Positions 54,668 to 63,274 of a stretch of DNA of 64,000 nt are shown here, one piece after another. The position numbers were made by a program, and so were the translations under genes. The first letter of the stretch is position 1. The number at the start of each line of letters is the position of its first letter. The notes under the pieces were generated by a model that had not been told where the DNA came from, did no database searches, and was given only the letters and a program-made list of their open reading frames with translations. Source of the DNA: CBDDBK01 sp965225715 (GTDB taxonomy: Bacteria; Bacteroidota; Bacteroidia; Cytophagales; Flammeovirgaceae); contig CBDDBK010000005.1 in the NCBI GenBank assembly GCA_965225715.1, positions 248,001 to 312,000 on the forward strand. Reading direction: 5' to 3'.

Positions 54668-54701
54668 AAACCCGTCAGGTTTTTAAAAACCTGACGGGTT
54701 T
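54668..54701. terminator. perfect 34-bp palindrome
   Basis: The arm AAACCCGTCAGGTTTTT is followed at once by its exact reverse complement. The RNA would form a 15-16 bp hairpin with a minimal loop. It lies between the ATPase gene and the PD-(D/E)XK-like gene, so it may attenuate transcription into the four smaller genes or mark the border of an acquired block. Similar short GC-armed palindromes are scattered through Bacteroidota genomes. Confidence 0.65.
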
Positions 54702-54809
54702 AGTAGCTTGAAAATCAACAATTTAAATATAAAAAATCATTAATCACTTTACATTATTCATTAATCGTTGCTTTTATAACACTCAAGTTAACTTTTTCTC
54801 CGGCAATTT

Positions 54810-57800
54810 TTACCGTTGGGCAAGTAAATTTTCAAACCACATTAAGTTTGGTTTGGTATAGGGCTTAAATTTTTTCAAAATACCTTCGGTTTCATCGTAA
54901 TAATAGGCGCGATCCGGTCCCAACTTAGAAGCAATATCGGAATCAATCAAGTTGGTCGAGTCATCGGCACTCATTTGTAAGGCTATGCGTTGAGAAAATT
55001 CATTACGAATAGCATCATCAAAACAACGCCCCATATTATTCAAATTATCCACGTGCATAATTACGAAAACCCCTACATCAGCCCCTTCCTTTAAAATATA
55101 AGACAACAATTCGCCCTCCTCTGAAAGTGTATAGCCGTCTATTTTTCTGAATTTTCTGCCCCTTTGAGTTGCCAGCAAAGTCAAATAAATGTTGGAGTCA
55201 CCGGTAGATTCGTCATCTAAACGTCTTTCAACCTCTTCTTTTAGACTTTCTAAATAGGCCTTCACGTTTTTATTTTTTCCATGAGAAACTTTAAAAGGCG
55301 CATTGGCAAAATAGGTTTTGGGATATTGAAATATGTCTTCGTCAATGTTTAAAAAATTGAGAACTATAAATTCTGCGCTATGGGCTTGATGCTGCAGTGC
55401 CAAGCTCACCAAAGCTGAAAGCACAATATAGCTGCTGAGTTCTTCGTCCAAACCCACGATGAGCAGGTGGGAGCCGCTTTGCTTTCTTAAAATGGCACAA
55501 ACATCGTCATCTATGGTGACGGGTTCGCCCAACCAAACCATGAGCCGCTTGGGTTTTGCTAAAGGTTCTAACTGATTTAAGGCTTCATTAGCTTCTATAA
55601 ATGAGGCAGAATCACCTCGAAAAATAATTTGTTTGTCTTTACGCGTGTAGTTTTGGGCTTGGGCAAAATCTCTAACCTTCTGAATGTAGGATTCATGTTT
55701 TTTGCTATCCATAAAGAAAGTTTGAAAACGATTGTTGCCTTCGACCAGTCCGCCCATAGCGTTGTAAATCCCTTCTCCGGGTCGGGTGAGCAATTTGGCA
55801 TCAGGATTGTCATCGGAAAGAATGGTACGGGAATCGGAATCCGAACACATCAGAGCCACCCGAACAGCAATGGAGTGCATCAAGCCTTTAAAAGAAGTCA
55901 AATTACCCGATAAGGATTGAGTTGCCAGCAGAATGTTAATGCCGTAAGCCCGTCCTTTGCGAACCAAGTTGTCAAAAATTTTCAGCGCCGACTGACTAAT
56001 TCGGTCATCTTCGTTGAAAAAAACTTGAAACTCATCGATGATAAGCAAAATACGCGGCATACGTGTGCTGGGATATTTTTCATGCATGTCAATTAAGGAA
56101 TTAACGCGCTTATTGCGAAAAGTATTTCCTCGCTCTAATAACTCTTTTTCCAAACCTTGTAAGACACTCAAACCAAATTCCCGCTCACTTTCTATGGCTA
56201 TAGTTTTGGCATGTGGGATTTGATTTTCAGCATAAATTACAAATTCTACTCCTTCTTTAAAATCTACCAAATACAATTCCAGTTGGTCCGGCGAATAGTT
56301 CAGAAGAACATTGGTAATAAGAATATGGAGCAAATTACTTTTTCCAGAGCCAGACCTGCCAACCAAAAGGGCATGGGCTTTGTCTCTGTTGTCAAAATAA
56401 AAAACCTGTTCGTCGCGGGCGCCTTTTTTGCCGATGGTTACACCAAAGGCTTCGTAAAAGTCAAATTGTTTTTGGGAGTTGGGGTCTAATTGGGCTTTGC
56501 CAGACCACCAGTCCTCCGGAGCAGGCAAGTATTTTTCAAACGGCACTTTGACCGTATCCAAACTGGCAAAACCCTTATTGACATGCTTGACAATGTCGGC
56601 AAAGGGCAAATCGCCTGTTTCTTTTTGGAAAGTAGTCGTTTTGGGATAATTACTCAGAGTCATAGACTGGTCAAAAACCAAATTCTTTGACAGGTCGGTC
56701 AATTCGCGTAGGTTAAAGCCGTAAGGCATTTTTTTATCATCATCGACGACAAGCAAAGTATGCACGCCTGTTTTAGCCCCGTTTTGCATGATGCTTTTGA
56801 GTTTGGCACAGGCACTATCGCTGAAATTTACCGGAAAGTTGTAAATGACTAAAATTCGATACGGCTCTTCAACTTCCTCGGCGGCAAGATTATAAGCAGC
56901 CATATCGGCATATTCATTACGGAGATATTTTTGAATGACGTTTTCCATGTGCCGTGTGGTCTTGGTCAGTTGCTCTTCGATGTGGTTGCTTTCAGTCCAA
57001 ACCTTTTTGCCGTAGAGGTCTTCGTGAAGAGCTAAAAAGGGGGAAATATTCCTGCCCAGCCCCACGGGGTCTATAAAGGTAAACTTCACCTTGCCGCTGG
57101 GTAGTGCCAACAGCAAACGCGCCAAGATGCCATAAGTCATTTCCGAAGCCGCTTGAAGTGTCTGATTACCACGACCCTTAAATAAAATATTACCTTCGTT
57201 GAGAAAAGGAAGGAGAAATGGGATTTTAAGGGTATGGCTATGGGAAACTAAGTTTACATTTCCCAGCCGCATATAGGAAAGTGGAATCTTTCTATCCTTG
57301 TTCAAAACTTCATTCCAAGAATTTTTACTGAGGGAATATGTTTCGGGATAAGGCTTAAAATAGGTGCTTTCGGCTTCTTCGGCAACCTGCCGCCATCTGG
57401 TAAAAGTATTTTTTAAATCAGATTCTAATTGGTTTTTCGTACTTTGGTAAATTTTTTCTATCTGTTGTTTTTGGGTTTGGTAGGTATTCTCTATTTGTTG
57501 TTTTTGGGTTTGAAAAGTGGTTTTTAGTCGGTTTATAGTGCTTTGGTAAGTGGTTTCTATTTGTTGTTTTTGGGTTTGAAAAGTGGTTTTTAGTCGGTTT
57601 GTAGTGCTTTGATAGGTTTTTTCTATCTGTTGTTTTTGGGTTTGAAAAGTGTTTTTTAGTCGGTTTGTAGTGCTTTGATAAGTATTTTCTATCTGTTGTT
57701 TTTGGGTTTGATACTGATTCTCAATGTTTTGCTTGTGTACTTCATAAAGCCTTTTATTTTCCTTACGTATAATGACCATTTTATAGTCAGCGATATTTTC

Positions 57801-58448
57801 TATCACTACAAACCAAAACAAAACACCTATTATTCCTAAGAGGAAGGGAACACCAAATAGAAATGAATTTACTCCATAACTCCCACCAAAATACAGGCTA
57901 GTTATAGTTGTAAATACAGATAAAATTCCGGCAGTATTCCTTATTAATATTTTTCTTTTTAGTTTTTGGATATCTTCCTTATTTTCAATGGATTTGATTC
58001 CTTTTTTAATATCAACACTTGATTCCTTCTTATCATATACATCCTTTGCTATTTGATTGTTGTTTTCATACTCTTGTTTAGCTTTTTGGTTACCTTGCTC
58101 ATACTCTTGTTTAGCTTTTTGGTTACCTTGCTCATACTCTTCTTTTGCCTTTCGGTTATCTTGCTCATAAGTTTTTTTAGCTATTTGATTGTTGTTTTCA
58201 TACTCTTGTTTAGCTTTTTGGTTACTGTTTTCATAGTTTTCTTTAGCTTTTTGGTTACCTTGCTCATAAGTTTTTTTAGCTATTTGGTTGTTATTTTCAT
58301 GCTCTCGTTTAGCTATTCGGTTATCTTGCTCATAAGTTTTTTTGGCTTCTGCTAATTTTTCTGTAGTATTTTGTACCAGCGGGAAGAAGTCTTTTTTAAT
58401 ACCTTCGAGTTTTTGGTATTCGGATTGGATTTGTTGAAAGGGAGTCAT
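54810..58448 (-). CDS. EssC/FtsK-SpoIIIE-like ATPase with repeat-built coiled coils
   Basis: A 1212-residue protein. Residues 31-140 are about ten 11-residue units like AKKTYEQGNQK; two membrane helices follow (about 173-220, ending LLGIIGVLFWFVVI). Residues 225-350 are a second coil with 22-residue units such as TQKQQIENTYQSTTNRLK. Then come three RecA-like domains. The first (about 420-600, FKGRGNQTLQAASEMTYG) has no Walker A. The second has GRSGSGKSNLLHIL at about 695-708 and LLIIDEFQVFFNE at about 801-813 and is clearly an FtsK/SpoIIIE ATPase. The third (about 985-1180, LLIVGLDEELSSYIVLSALV) is again degenerate. Membrane segments plus three such domains recall EssC/EccC of type VII secretion, though there are no FHA domains. 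It heads the locus with the WXG100-like gene. Confidence 0.83.
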   Translation of the reverse strand: MTPFQQIQSEYQKLEGIKKDFFPLVQNTTEKLAEAKKTYEQDNRIAKREHENNNQIAKKTYEQGNQKAKENYENSNQKAKQEYENNNQIAKKTYEQDNRKAKEEYEQGNQKAKQEYEQGNQKAKQEYENNNQIAKDVYDKKESSVDIKKGIKSIENKEDIQKLKRKILIRNTAGILSVFTTITSLYFGGSYGVNSFLFGVPFLLGIIGVLFWFVVIENIADYKMVIIRKENKRLYEVHKQNIENQYQTQKQQIENTYQSTTNRLKNTFQTQKQQIEKTYQSTTNRLKTTFQTQKQQIETTYQSTINRLKTTFQTQKQQIENTYQTQKQQIEKIYQSTKNQLESDLKNTFTRWRQVAEEAESTYFKPYPETYSLSKNSWNEVLNKDRKIPLSYMRLGNVNLVSHSHTLKIPFLLPFLNEGNILFKGRGNQTLQAASEMTYGILARLLLALPSGKVKFTFIDPVGLGRNISPFLALHEDLYGKKVWTESNHIEEQLTKTTRHMENVIQKYLRNEYADMAAYNLAAEEVEEPYRILVIYNFPVNFSDSACAKLKSIMQNGAKTGVHTLLVVDDDKKMPYGFNLRELTDLSKNLVFDQSMTLSNYPKTTTFQKETGDLPFADIVKHVNKGFASLDTVKVPFEKYLPAPEDWWSGKAQLDPNSQKQFDFYEAFGVTIGKKGARDEQVFYFDNRDKAHALLVGRSGSGKSNLLHILITNVLLNYSPDQLELYLVDFKEGVEFVIYAENQIPHAKTIAIESEREFGLSVLQGLEKELLERGNTFRNKRVNSLIDMHEKYPSTRMPRILLIIDEFQVFFNEDDRISQSALKIFDNLVRKGRAYGINILLATQSLSGNLTSFKGLMHSIAVRVALMCSDSDSRTILSDDNPDAKLLTRPGEGIYNAMGGLVEGNNRFQTFFMDSKKHESYIQKVRDFAQAQNYTRKDKQIIFRGDSASFIEANEALNQLEPLAKPKRLMVWLGEPVTIDDDVCAILRKQSGSHLLIVGLDEELSSYIVLSALVSLALQHQAHSAEFIVLNFLNIDEDIFQYPKTYFANAPFKVSHGKNKNVKAYLESLKEEVERRLDDESTGDSNIYLTLLATQRGRKFRKIDGYTLSEEGELLSYILKEGADVGVFVIMHVDNLNNMGRCFDDAIRNEFSQRIALQMSADDSTNLIDSDIASKLGPDRAYYYDETEGILKKFKPYTKPNLMWFENLLAQR
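57440..57715. repeat. coding tandem repeats, 66-bp period
   Basis: Within the ATPase gene the word TGTTGTTTTTGGGTTTGAAA or a variant recurs about every 66 bp, each unit coding for 22 residues of the second coiled coil. Several units differ in only a few bases. Confidence 0.75.
58030..58360. repeat. coding tandem repeats, 33-bp period
   Basis: Within the ATPase gene the words CTCATACTCTTGTTTAGCTT and TTGGTTACC recur every 33 bp, about ten units, each coding for 11 residues (AK-x2-YE-x2-NQ-x) of the first coiled coil. Length changes by unit gain or loss seem likely. Confidence 0.75.
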
Positions 58449-58557
58449 AGTTATTTTTTTTTATGTTGTAAAATTTTTTAAAACTTTAAATACTTGGTTT
58501 TCAGTAGTTTACATTTTTTTAATTTTTACCTCATGCAAAAAAATTGCAATATGGTTT

Positions 58558-58776
58558 CTATTTTGTTTTCAAGTCTTTTAAAATAAGATAGAAACCAATT
58601 AGAAGTCCCAACAACATGCCTATAAGGGTCAAATAAGGTTTTTCAAACATAAAATATCTATCCATCAATTTGCCCGAGAAAGCACCTAATAAAATAGAAG
58701 CTATCATTTGGAAAGCAACAGAAGAGTATTTTATGTAAGCCTTATTTTTTTGTAGATTCTTTGACATATTGTCCAT
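58558..58776 (-). CDS. AtpZ/AtpI-like small membrane protein
   Basis: A 69- to 72-residue protein (MSKNLQKNKAYIKYSSVAFQ or with three more residues at the start). Two membrane helices are seen (about 18-38 and 47-66): FQMIASILLGAFSGKLMDRY and LTLIGMLLGLLIGFYLILKD. The pattern is that of the AtpZ/AtpI family, which precedes F0F1 ATP synthase operons and helps assemble the c-ring. No atp gene follows here. The start lies inside the end of the bactofilin gene, so the two are coupled, a pairing common in Bacteroidota. Confidence 0.78.
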   Translation of the reverse strand: MDNMSKNLQKNKAYIKYSSVAFQMIASILLGAFSGKLMDRYFMFEKPYLTLIGMLLGLLIGFYLILKDLKTK

Positions 58777-59191
58777 TCATAGATGCATTAGAAGGTGTGT
58801 TTAGTAATAGCTCTTTTTTGTCGATACCTTCAGTAGTAATTTTACCGCTTATCTTACACCCTTTTTCAGTTATAATATCTTGAGCTTTAATATTACCAAC
58901 AATAACGGAAGTGCTTTTTAAAGTTAAGAGTTCATGAACTTGAATATCGCCTTGTATACGACCTTCTACAAGGGCATTTTGGCTTTTTGTATTGCCTTTA
59001 ACAAAACCGGTTTTGCCAATGGAAAACTTAGTTTTTACATATATATCGCCTTTTAAGGTACCATCTAAACGAAAATTACCATCAGATTCAATATTACCTG
59101 TTATAACTGTTCCTTGAGCAATAATATTATTACTTGTATCCGAGGCAAACTCTTGTGTTGTTTCACCTTTTTTATTATTAAAAACACCCAT
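58742..59191 (-). CDS. bactofilin
   Basis: A 149-residue bactofilin, a protein that polymerises into cytoskeletal filaments without nucleotide. The core (about 22-125) is a right-handed beta helix of short turns: GTVITGNIESDGNFRLDGTL, KGDIYVKTKFSIGKTGFVKG, VEGRIQGDIQVHELLTLKS, SVIVGNIKAQDIITEKG. The ends are disordered and charged as usual. It overlaps the AtpZ-like gene by 35 bp. Confidence 0.93.
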   Translation of the reverse strand: MGVFNNKKGETTQEFASDTSNNIIAQGTVITGNIESDGNFRLDGTLKGDIYVKTKFSIGKTGFVKGNTKSQNALVEGRIQGDIQVHELLTLKSTSVIVGNIKAQDIITEKGCKISGKITTEGIDKKELLLNTPSNASMNGQYVKESTKK

Positions 59192-59772
59192 TATTATAAA
59201 ATTCTGTTAAATGAAAAGCTAAAATATAGTATAATTGCTTATTAGATTATTTAAAAACTCAATCAAATATTTAAATATAAATCAAAATTTATACATATTA
59301 TTGCTTAATATAAAGTACTTTAAGCTAAGTAAATTTGATTTTCTATTCTTTTATTTAAATTTTCTACATAGAGCAAAGTTAGTAAAAAAACATTTTAAAA
59401 GTTCCTTTAATGTTCTAATATCTTTTTTGGAAAATACTTTTGTGTTTAATACCTATATTTTTTTATTAAATAAAGATATAAAGCTAAAGTTACATAGTTT
59501 GGGTTTTCTAACAATTGTATACTTTTGAAAAATCGTTTTCTTTTTGCTTATTTTTAAAGTACATAAAATCAATACTTTGGCAATTTTTTACCAAAAATCA
59601 AAAAAAGGCTAAAAATTTATCTTTAGAAGTATAAAATCAAAAAAAAATTAGCCCCGAGACGAAAGGTCTCTTAAAGGTTATATTAAACAAAATGCCAGAG
59701 TTAAGCAAATGTTATAGAAAAGTTTTTGTATCAACTCTGTTTTTATTATTATTTTAAAAATCAATAACAAAT
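59192..59772. other. intergenic, possible structured RNA or terminators
   Basis: About 580 bp without a convincing gene. An open frame of 97 codons at 59235-59528 (plus) is low-complexity Leu/Phe/Lys/Asn and probably chance. Two hairpins are seen near murE: GAGAC-GAAAG-GTCTC at 59656-59670 and, with longer spacing, CAGAGTT (59696-59702) pairing with AACTCTG (59733-59739). Confidence 0.5.
59640..59670 (-). terminator. candidate terminator downstream of murE
   Basis: On the minus strand the stem GAGAC-CTTTC-GTCTC is followed by GGGGCTAATTTTTTTTT. A short stem and a run of nine T, about 100 bp past the murE stop, fit an intrinsic terminator, either of murE or of a small RNA encoded in the gap. 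Confidence 0.45.
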
Positions 59773-61254
59773 CTAAATATTTTGAAAAGAATAATTAGCT
59801 GCTTCTTTAATTTCTTTTTTATCATCAAAAGGGTATTTATTTCCTTTAATATCTTGGTATTTTTCATGTCCTTTTCCTGCTATAAAAATAATAGATCCGG
59901 TTTTTAATAAGGCTAAACCCGTTTTAATAGCTAACTTTCTATCTTGGATAATCAAGCAATTATCTTGTTCTTCTATTTTAAGTCCACTTAGCATATCCTT
60001 AATAATATTTTCAGGTGGTTCATGGCGAGGATTATCATTAGTAAAAATGACTTTATTGCTGTACCGATAGGCTATATTTGCCATTTTAGGTCGTTTTTCT
60101 TTATCTCTATTGCCTCCACAACCAAGCACCGTAACAATATCTTGCTCTGTACGTTTTATATCTTTAATCGTTTGTAAACTATTTTTTAAAGCATCGGGAG
60201 TATGAGCATAATCTACGATAGCATAATTTTTTTTGACAGGGTCATACAAGCAATTAAACCGACCATTTACGCCTGTAAGGGTTGAAAGAACAGGTATAAA
60301 AGTAGATTCCTGTATATCCAATAATTTTAAAATCCCAAAAATAGCCCCTAAATTAGAGGCATTAAAAGTTCCAATTAACCTGACCCAAAAATTTTGATTA
60401 TTAATAGCTAAATGTAAACCTTGAAAAGTGTTTTCTATAATCTTTGCTTTAAAATCAGCGTATCTTTTTAAGGCAAAACGATAAACTTTTGCTTTCGTAT
60501 TTTGAATCATAAATTCCGACCGTTTATCATCCGTATTTATCAAAGCAAAAGCATTAGAAGATAAGTTATCAAAAAGAATTTTTTTTGCATAAATATACTT
60601 CAAAAAAGTTTTATGATAATCGAGGTGGTCGTGGGTGATATTAGTAAAAACAGCACCTTGAAAATGAACAGCTTCAACTCTTTTTTGAACTAAGGCATGT
60701 GAACTAACTTCCATAAAACAATACCGACAACCTGCTTGAAGCATTTTTGCCATAAGTTGCTGAAGAGCTATACTATTTGGGGTTGTATGTTGAGTAAGAT
60801 AGATTTTTTGATCTATGGTATTGTGAATAGTAGATATTAAACCAACTTTATAGCCTAATTTTTTAAAAACTTCATAAAGACAAGTAACTATAGATGTTTT
60901 ACCATTTGTACCTGTTATACCTATGACTTTAAGTTTTTGAGAAGGGTTATTAAAAAAGTTTGCCGCCATTTGTCCCATAGCTATTAAAGTATCTTTAACT
61001 TGAATATAGGTCAAATGGTTTTGACAAATTTTTGGAATTTCTTGACAAACAATAACTTTAGCACCTTTTAATATAGCTTCTTCGATAAAAAAATGTCCAT
61101 CTATCTGAGTGCCTTTTAGGGCAAAAAAAACACTTTCTTTTTGAACCTGTCTGGAATCCAATTCTAAACTAAAAACTAAAATATGTAGATCGCCTAATTT
61201 TTTTAGAACCTTTACACCTCTTAAACATTTTGTCAATGGTTGTGCCTTCTGCAT
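59773..61254 (-). CDS. murE: UDP-N-acetylmuramoyl-tripeptide synthetase (meso-DAP adding)
   Basis: A 493-residue MurE. It adds the third amino acid to the peptidoglycan precursor in the cytoplasm. The P-loop VIGITGTNGKTS is near 110-121, HTTPNSIALQ near 155, FTNITHDHLDYH near 205 and the specificity motif NDNPRHEPP near 408; DNPR marks the enzyme that uses meso-diaminopimelate. KGHEKYQ near the end is also conserved. It is not in a dcw cluster; its upstream neighbour 28 bp away is a TRAP permease gene. Confidence 0.95.
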   Translation of the reverse strand: MQKAQPLTKCLRGVKVLKKLGDLHILVFSLELDSRQVQKESVFFALKGTQIDGHFFIEEAILKGAKVIVCQEIPKICQNHLTYIQVKDTLIAMGQMAANFFNNPSQKLKVIGITGTNGKTSIVTCLYEVFKKLGYKVGLISTIHNTIDQKIYLTQHTTPNSIALQQLMAKMLQAGCRYCFMEVSSHALVQKRVEAVHFQGAVFTNITHDHLDYHKTFLKYIYAKKILFDNLSSNAFALINTDDKRSEFMIQNTKAKVYRFALKRYADFKAKIIENTFQGLHLAINNQNFWVRLIGTFNASNLGAIFGILKLLDIQESTFIPVLSTLTGVNGRFNCLYDPVKKNYAIVDYAHTPDALKNSLQTIKDIKRTEQDIVTVLGCGGNRDKEKRPKMANIAYRYSNKVIFTNDNPRHEPPENIIKDMLSGLKIEEQDNCLIIQDRKLAIKTGLALLKTGSIIFIAGKGHEKYQDIKGNKYPFDDKKEIKEAANYSFQNI

Positions 61255-61282
61255 AAATTTTTAAGATTTTATTTTTAAAGTT

Positions 61283-62590
61283 TTAATCTAAATAATTTGG
61301 TAACCATGTTACTAAATCAGGAAATAAAACGATAATACCAATTAAAACAATCTGAATAATGATAAAAGGTATAATGCCTTTATAAAGATGTCTGGTTTTA
61401 ATTTCAGGTGGCGCGACGGCTTTTAGATAGAATAAAGAAAAACCAAAAGGTGGAGTCAAGAAAGAAGTCTGGATATTAACAGAAATTAAAATGGCTACCC
61501 AAAGCAGATTAATGTCAAAATGTTCAAAAATTGGCGTAATAATTGGTACAAAGATAAATATGATTTCTATAAAATCTATAAAAAAACCCAATAGAAAAAT
61601 TAAAACCATTACCAATACCAAAAATAGGTAAGGATTTAAATCAAACCTTTGAATAAAATTCATGATTAAATCATCACCTCCAAATTCTCTAAACACCAAA
61701 CTAAAAATAATTGCCCCTAATAAAATCATAAAAACCATGCAGGTAAGGTGTACAGTTTCTTTCATGACATGTTTTAAGACTTTTAAGGACAATTTTTTTT
61801 CTAAAACCGTCAATAAAGTTGCCATTAAAGCTCCTATAGCAGCAGCTTCCGTCGGCGAGGCTATGCCTGCAAAAATAGAACCCAAAACAGAAATTATTAA
61901 AACCAAAGGTAAAAATAAGGCGATAAAAATAGTTTTATAAAAATTACCCTCGCGTAATATTATAAATTCTTCTTTAGGAATCGAAGGTGCTGCATAAGAT
62001 TGTATATTGGCTTTTCCTAGTACATAAATAATGTACATAGTAATTAAAAGTAGACCCGGTATCAAAGCTCCAACAAATAAATTGCCAACAGGTACATTCA
62101 TAACACTTCCAAGTAATACTAAAACAATACTTGGTGGAATAATTTGGCCTAATGTTCCTGATGCTGCTATAATACCTGTGGCTAATTCGGGTTGATAGTG
62201 ACGTTTTAACATAGTTGGTAGACTCAAAAGGCCCATAGTTACTACCGTAGCCCCGACAATACCTGTAGAAGCCGCTAACAAAGCTCCTACCAGTACTACA
62301 GTTATACCTAAACCACCCTTAATACGACCTAGCAATATTGCTACTGTATTCAAAAGACGTTGAGCTATACCTGATTTCTCCAAAACACTGCCCATATAAA
62401 TAAATAGAGGAACTGCTATTAAAATGAAGTTATTCATTGTGCCATAAACCCTCAAAGGAAATAAACGGAGTATATCCGTGTTACCGGTAAAATAGGCAAA
62501 TATTAATGATACGCCTGCTAAAGTAAAAGCAACAGGAAAACCTAAGAGTAAAGCTAAAAATAAAACTACAAATAATAAGAGTACGATCAT
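61283..62590 (-). CDS. TRAP transporter large permease, DctM family
   Basis: A 435-residue inner-membrane protein with about 12 hydrophobic helices. The family motifs NFILIAVPLFIYMGSVLEKSG, GGLGITVVLVGALLAASTGI, AASGTLGQIIPPSIVLVLLG and FAGIASPTEAAAIGALMATL are all present. DctM takes up organic acids with Na+ using a small DctQ subunit and a periplasmic DctP. Neither is adjacent: murE is downstream and an IS1 element begins 64 bp upstream of the start. The partners are elsewhere or were lost at the IS1 site. Confidence 0.92.
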   Translation of the reverse strand: MIVLLLFVVLFLALLLGFPVAFTLAGVSLIFAYFTGNTDILRLFPLRVYGTMNNFILIAVPLFIYMGSVLEKSGIAQRLLNTVAILLGRIKGGLGITVVLVGALLAASTGIVGATVVTMGLLSLPTMLKRHYQPELATGIIAASGTLGQIIPPSIVLVLLGSVMNVPVGNLFVGALIPGLLLITMYIIYVLGKANIQSYAAPSIPKEEFIILREGNFYKTIFIALFLPLVLIISVLGSIFAGIASPTEAAAIGALMATLLTVLEKKLSLKVLKHVMKETVHLTCMVFMILLGAIIFSLVFREFGGDDLIMNFIQRFDLNPYLFLVLVMVLIFLLGFFIDFIEIIFIFVPIITPIFEHFDINLLWVAILISVNIQTSFLTPPFGFSLFYLKAVAPPEIKTRHLYKGIIPFIIIQIVLIGIIVLFPDLVTWLPNYLD

Positions 62591-62653
62591 TGAATAAATA
62601 TAAATTATAAATTATGCAAATCAATGTATTTTTTTACAAGGTCTAAAATTAGG

Positions 62654-63255
62654 TAGTGTTACACAAGTAATGGTAATCAATTTTTTCGTTCTATATTATA
62701 TTGCTCCAAAAAATAGTTTAAGTGCCCAAACAATGCCTTAAAAGATTTAGAAAAACTATAGATTCTGCGTACTAAGCGATTGCATAGTTCTATAAAATAC
62801 CATTCAAAGGCTCTATAGGATTAGTATTAACTTTAGATTTTTCGGAAGAATATACACGTCTTTAACGTTCTGATATACAAGTTTTCTATATAACTTTAGG
62901 CAAGAGCATTTATTGCGTTTGCCCACTTGGAAATAGACTACTTGAGCAGTGGAACGCTCTAAAACTATCCAAACCCGTTGCTTATACTTTTTCTTTTTAA
63001 CATAAGTCCACAACTCATCGATTTCATTCAAATCTTTATCCAAATAAAATTGTCTCCTGCAGAATTTTCAGAGGTAGGTCTGCTTTCCTTCTGCTCTTAC
63101 CATTTTTGATACATTGGCAAGACAATCAGACTAAATATTGAGGAATCCAAGTCATTTTTTTTAAACTATTTTACCTTTAGAATGAAAAATTTTAACTTGC
63201 AAAACAACCTAACTTTAGATATTTTCTTCATTTTATCATTACTTGTGTAACACTA
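62654..63255 (-). mobile_element. IS1-family element, about 600 bp, transposase broken
   Basis: The ends are exact 19-bp inverted repeats (TAGTGTTACACAAGTAATG at 62654-62672 and its complement at 63237-63255). On the minus strand the transposase reads C-LANVSKMVRAEGKQTYL, a TGA where a zinc-finger Cys is expected, then KFCRRQFYLDKDLNEIDELW, TYVKKKKYKQRVWIVLERST and YRKLVYQNVKDVYILPKNLK. A frameshift near 62825 follows, after which another frame continues YFIELCNRLVRRIYSFSKSF and LFGHLNYFLEQYNIERKN. The longest intact part is 76 codons at 62813-63043. The element is therefore inactive unless frameshifting and read-through occur. Confidence 0.83.
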
Positions 63256-63274
63256 TACCCAAATTTTCAAATTG

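Noticed and set aside
58053..58355. Hydrophobic 100-codon frame opposite the ATPase coiled coil
   Set aside because: It is the complement of the 33-bp coding repeats and has the artificial regularity of a shadow frame.
59235..59528. Open frame of 97 codons
   Set aside because: Low-complexity Leu/Phe/Lys/Asn composition in an AT-rich gap, no homology recognised, no start context.
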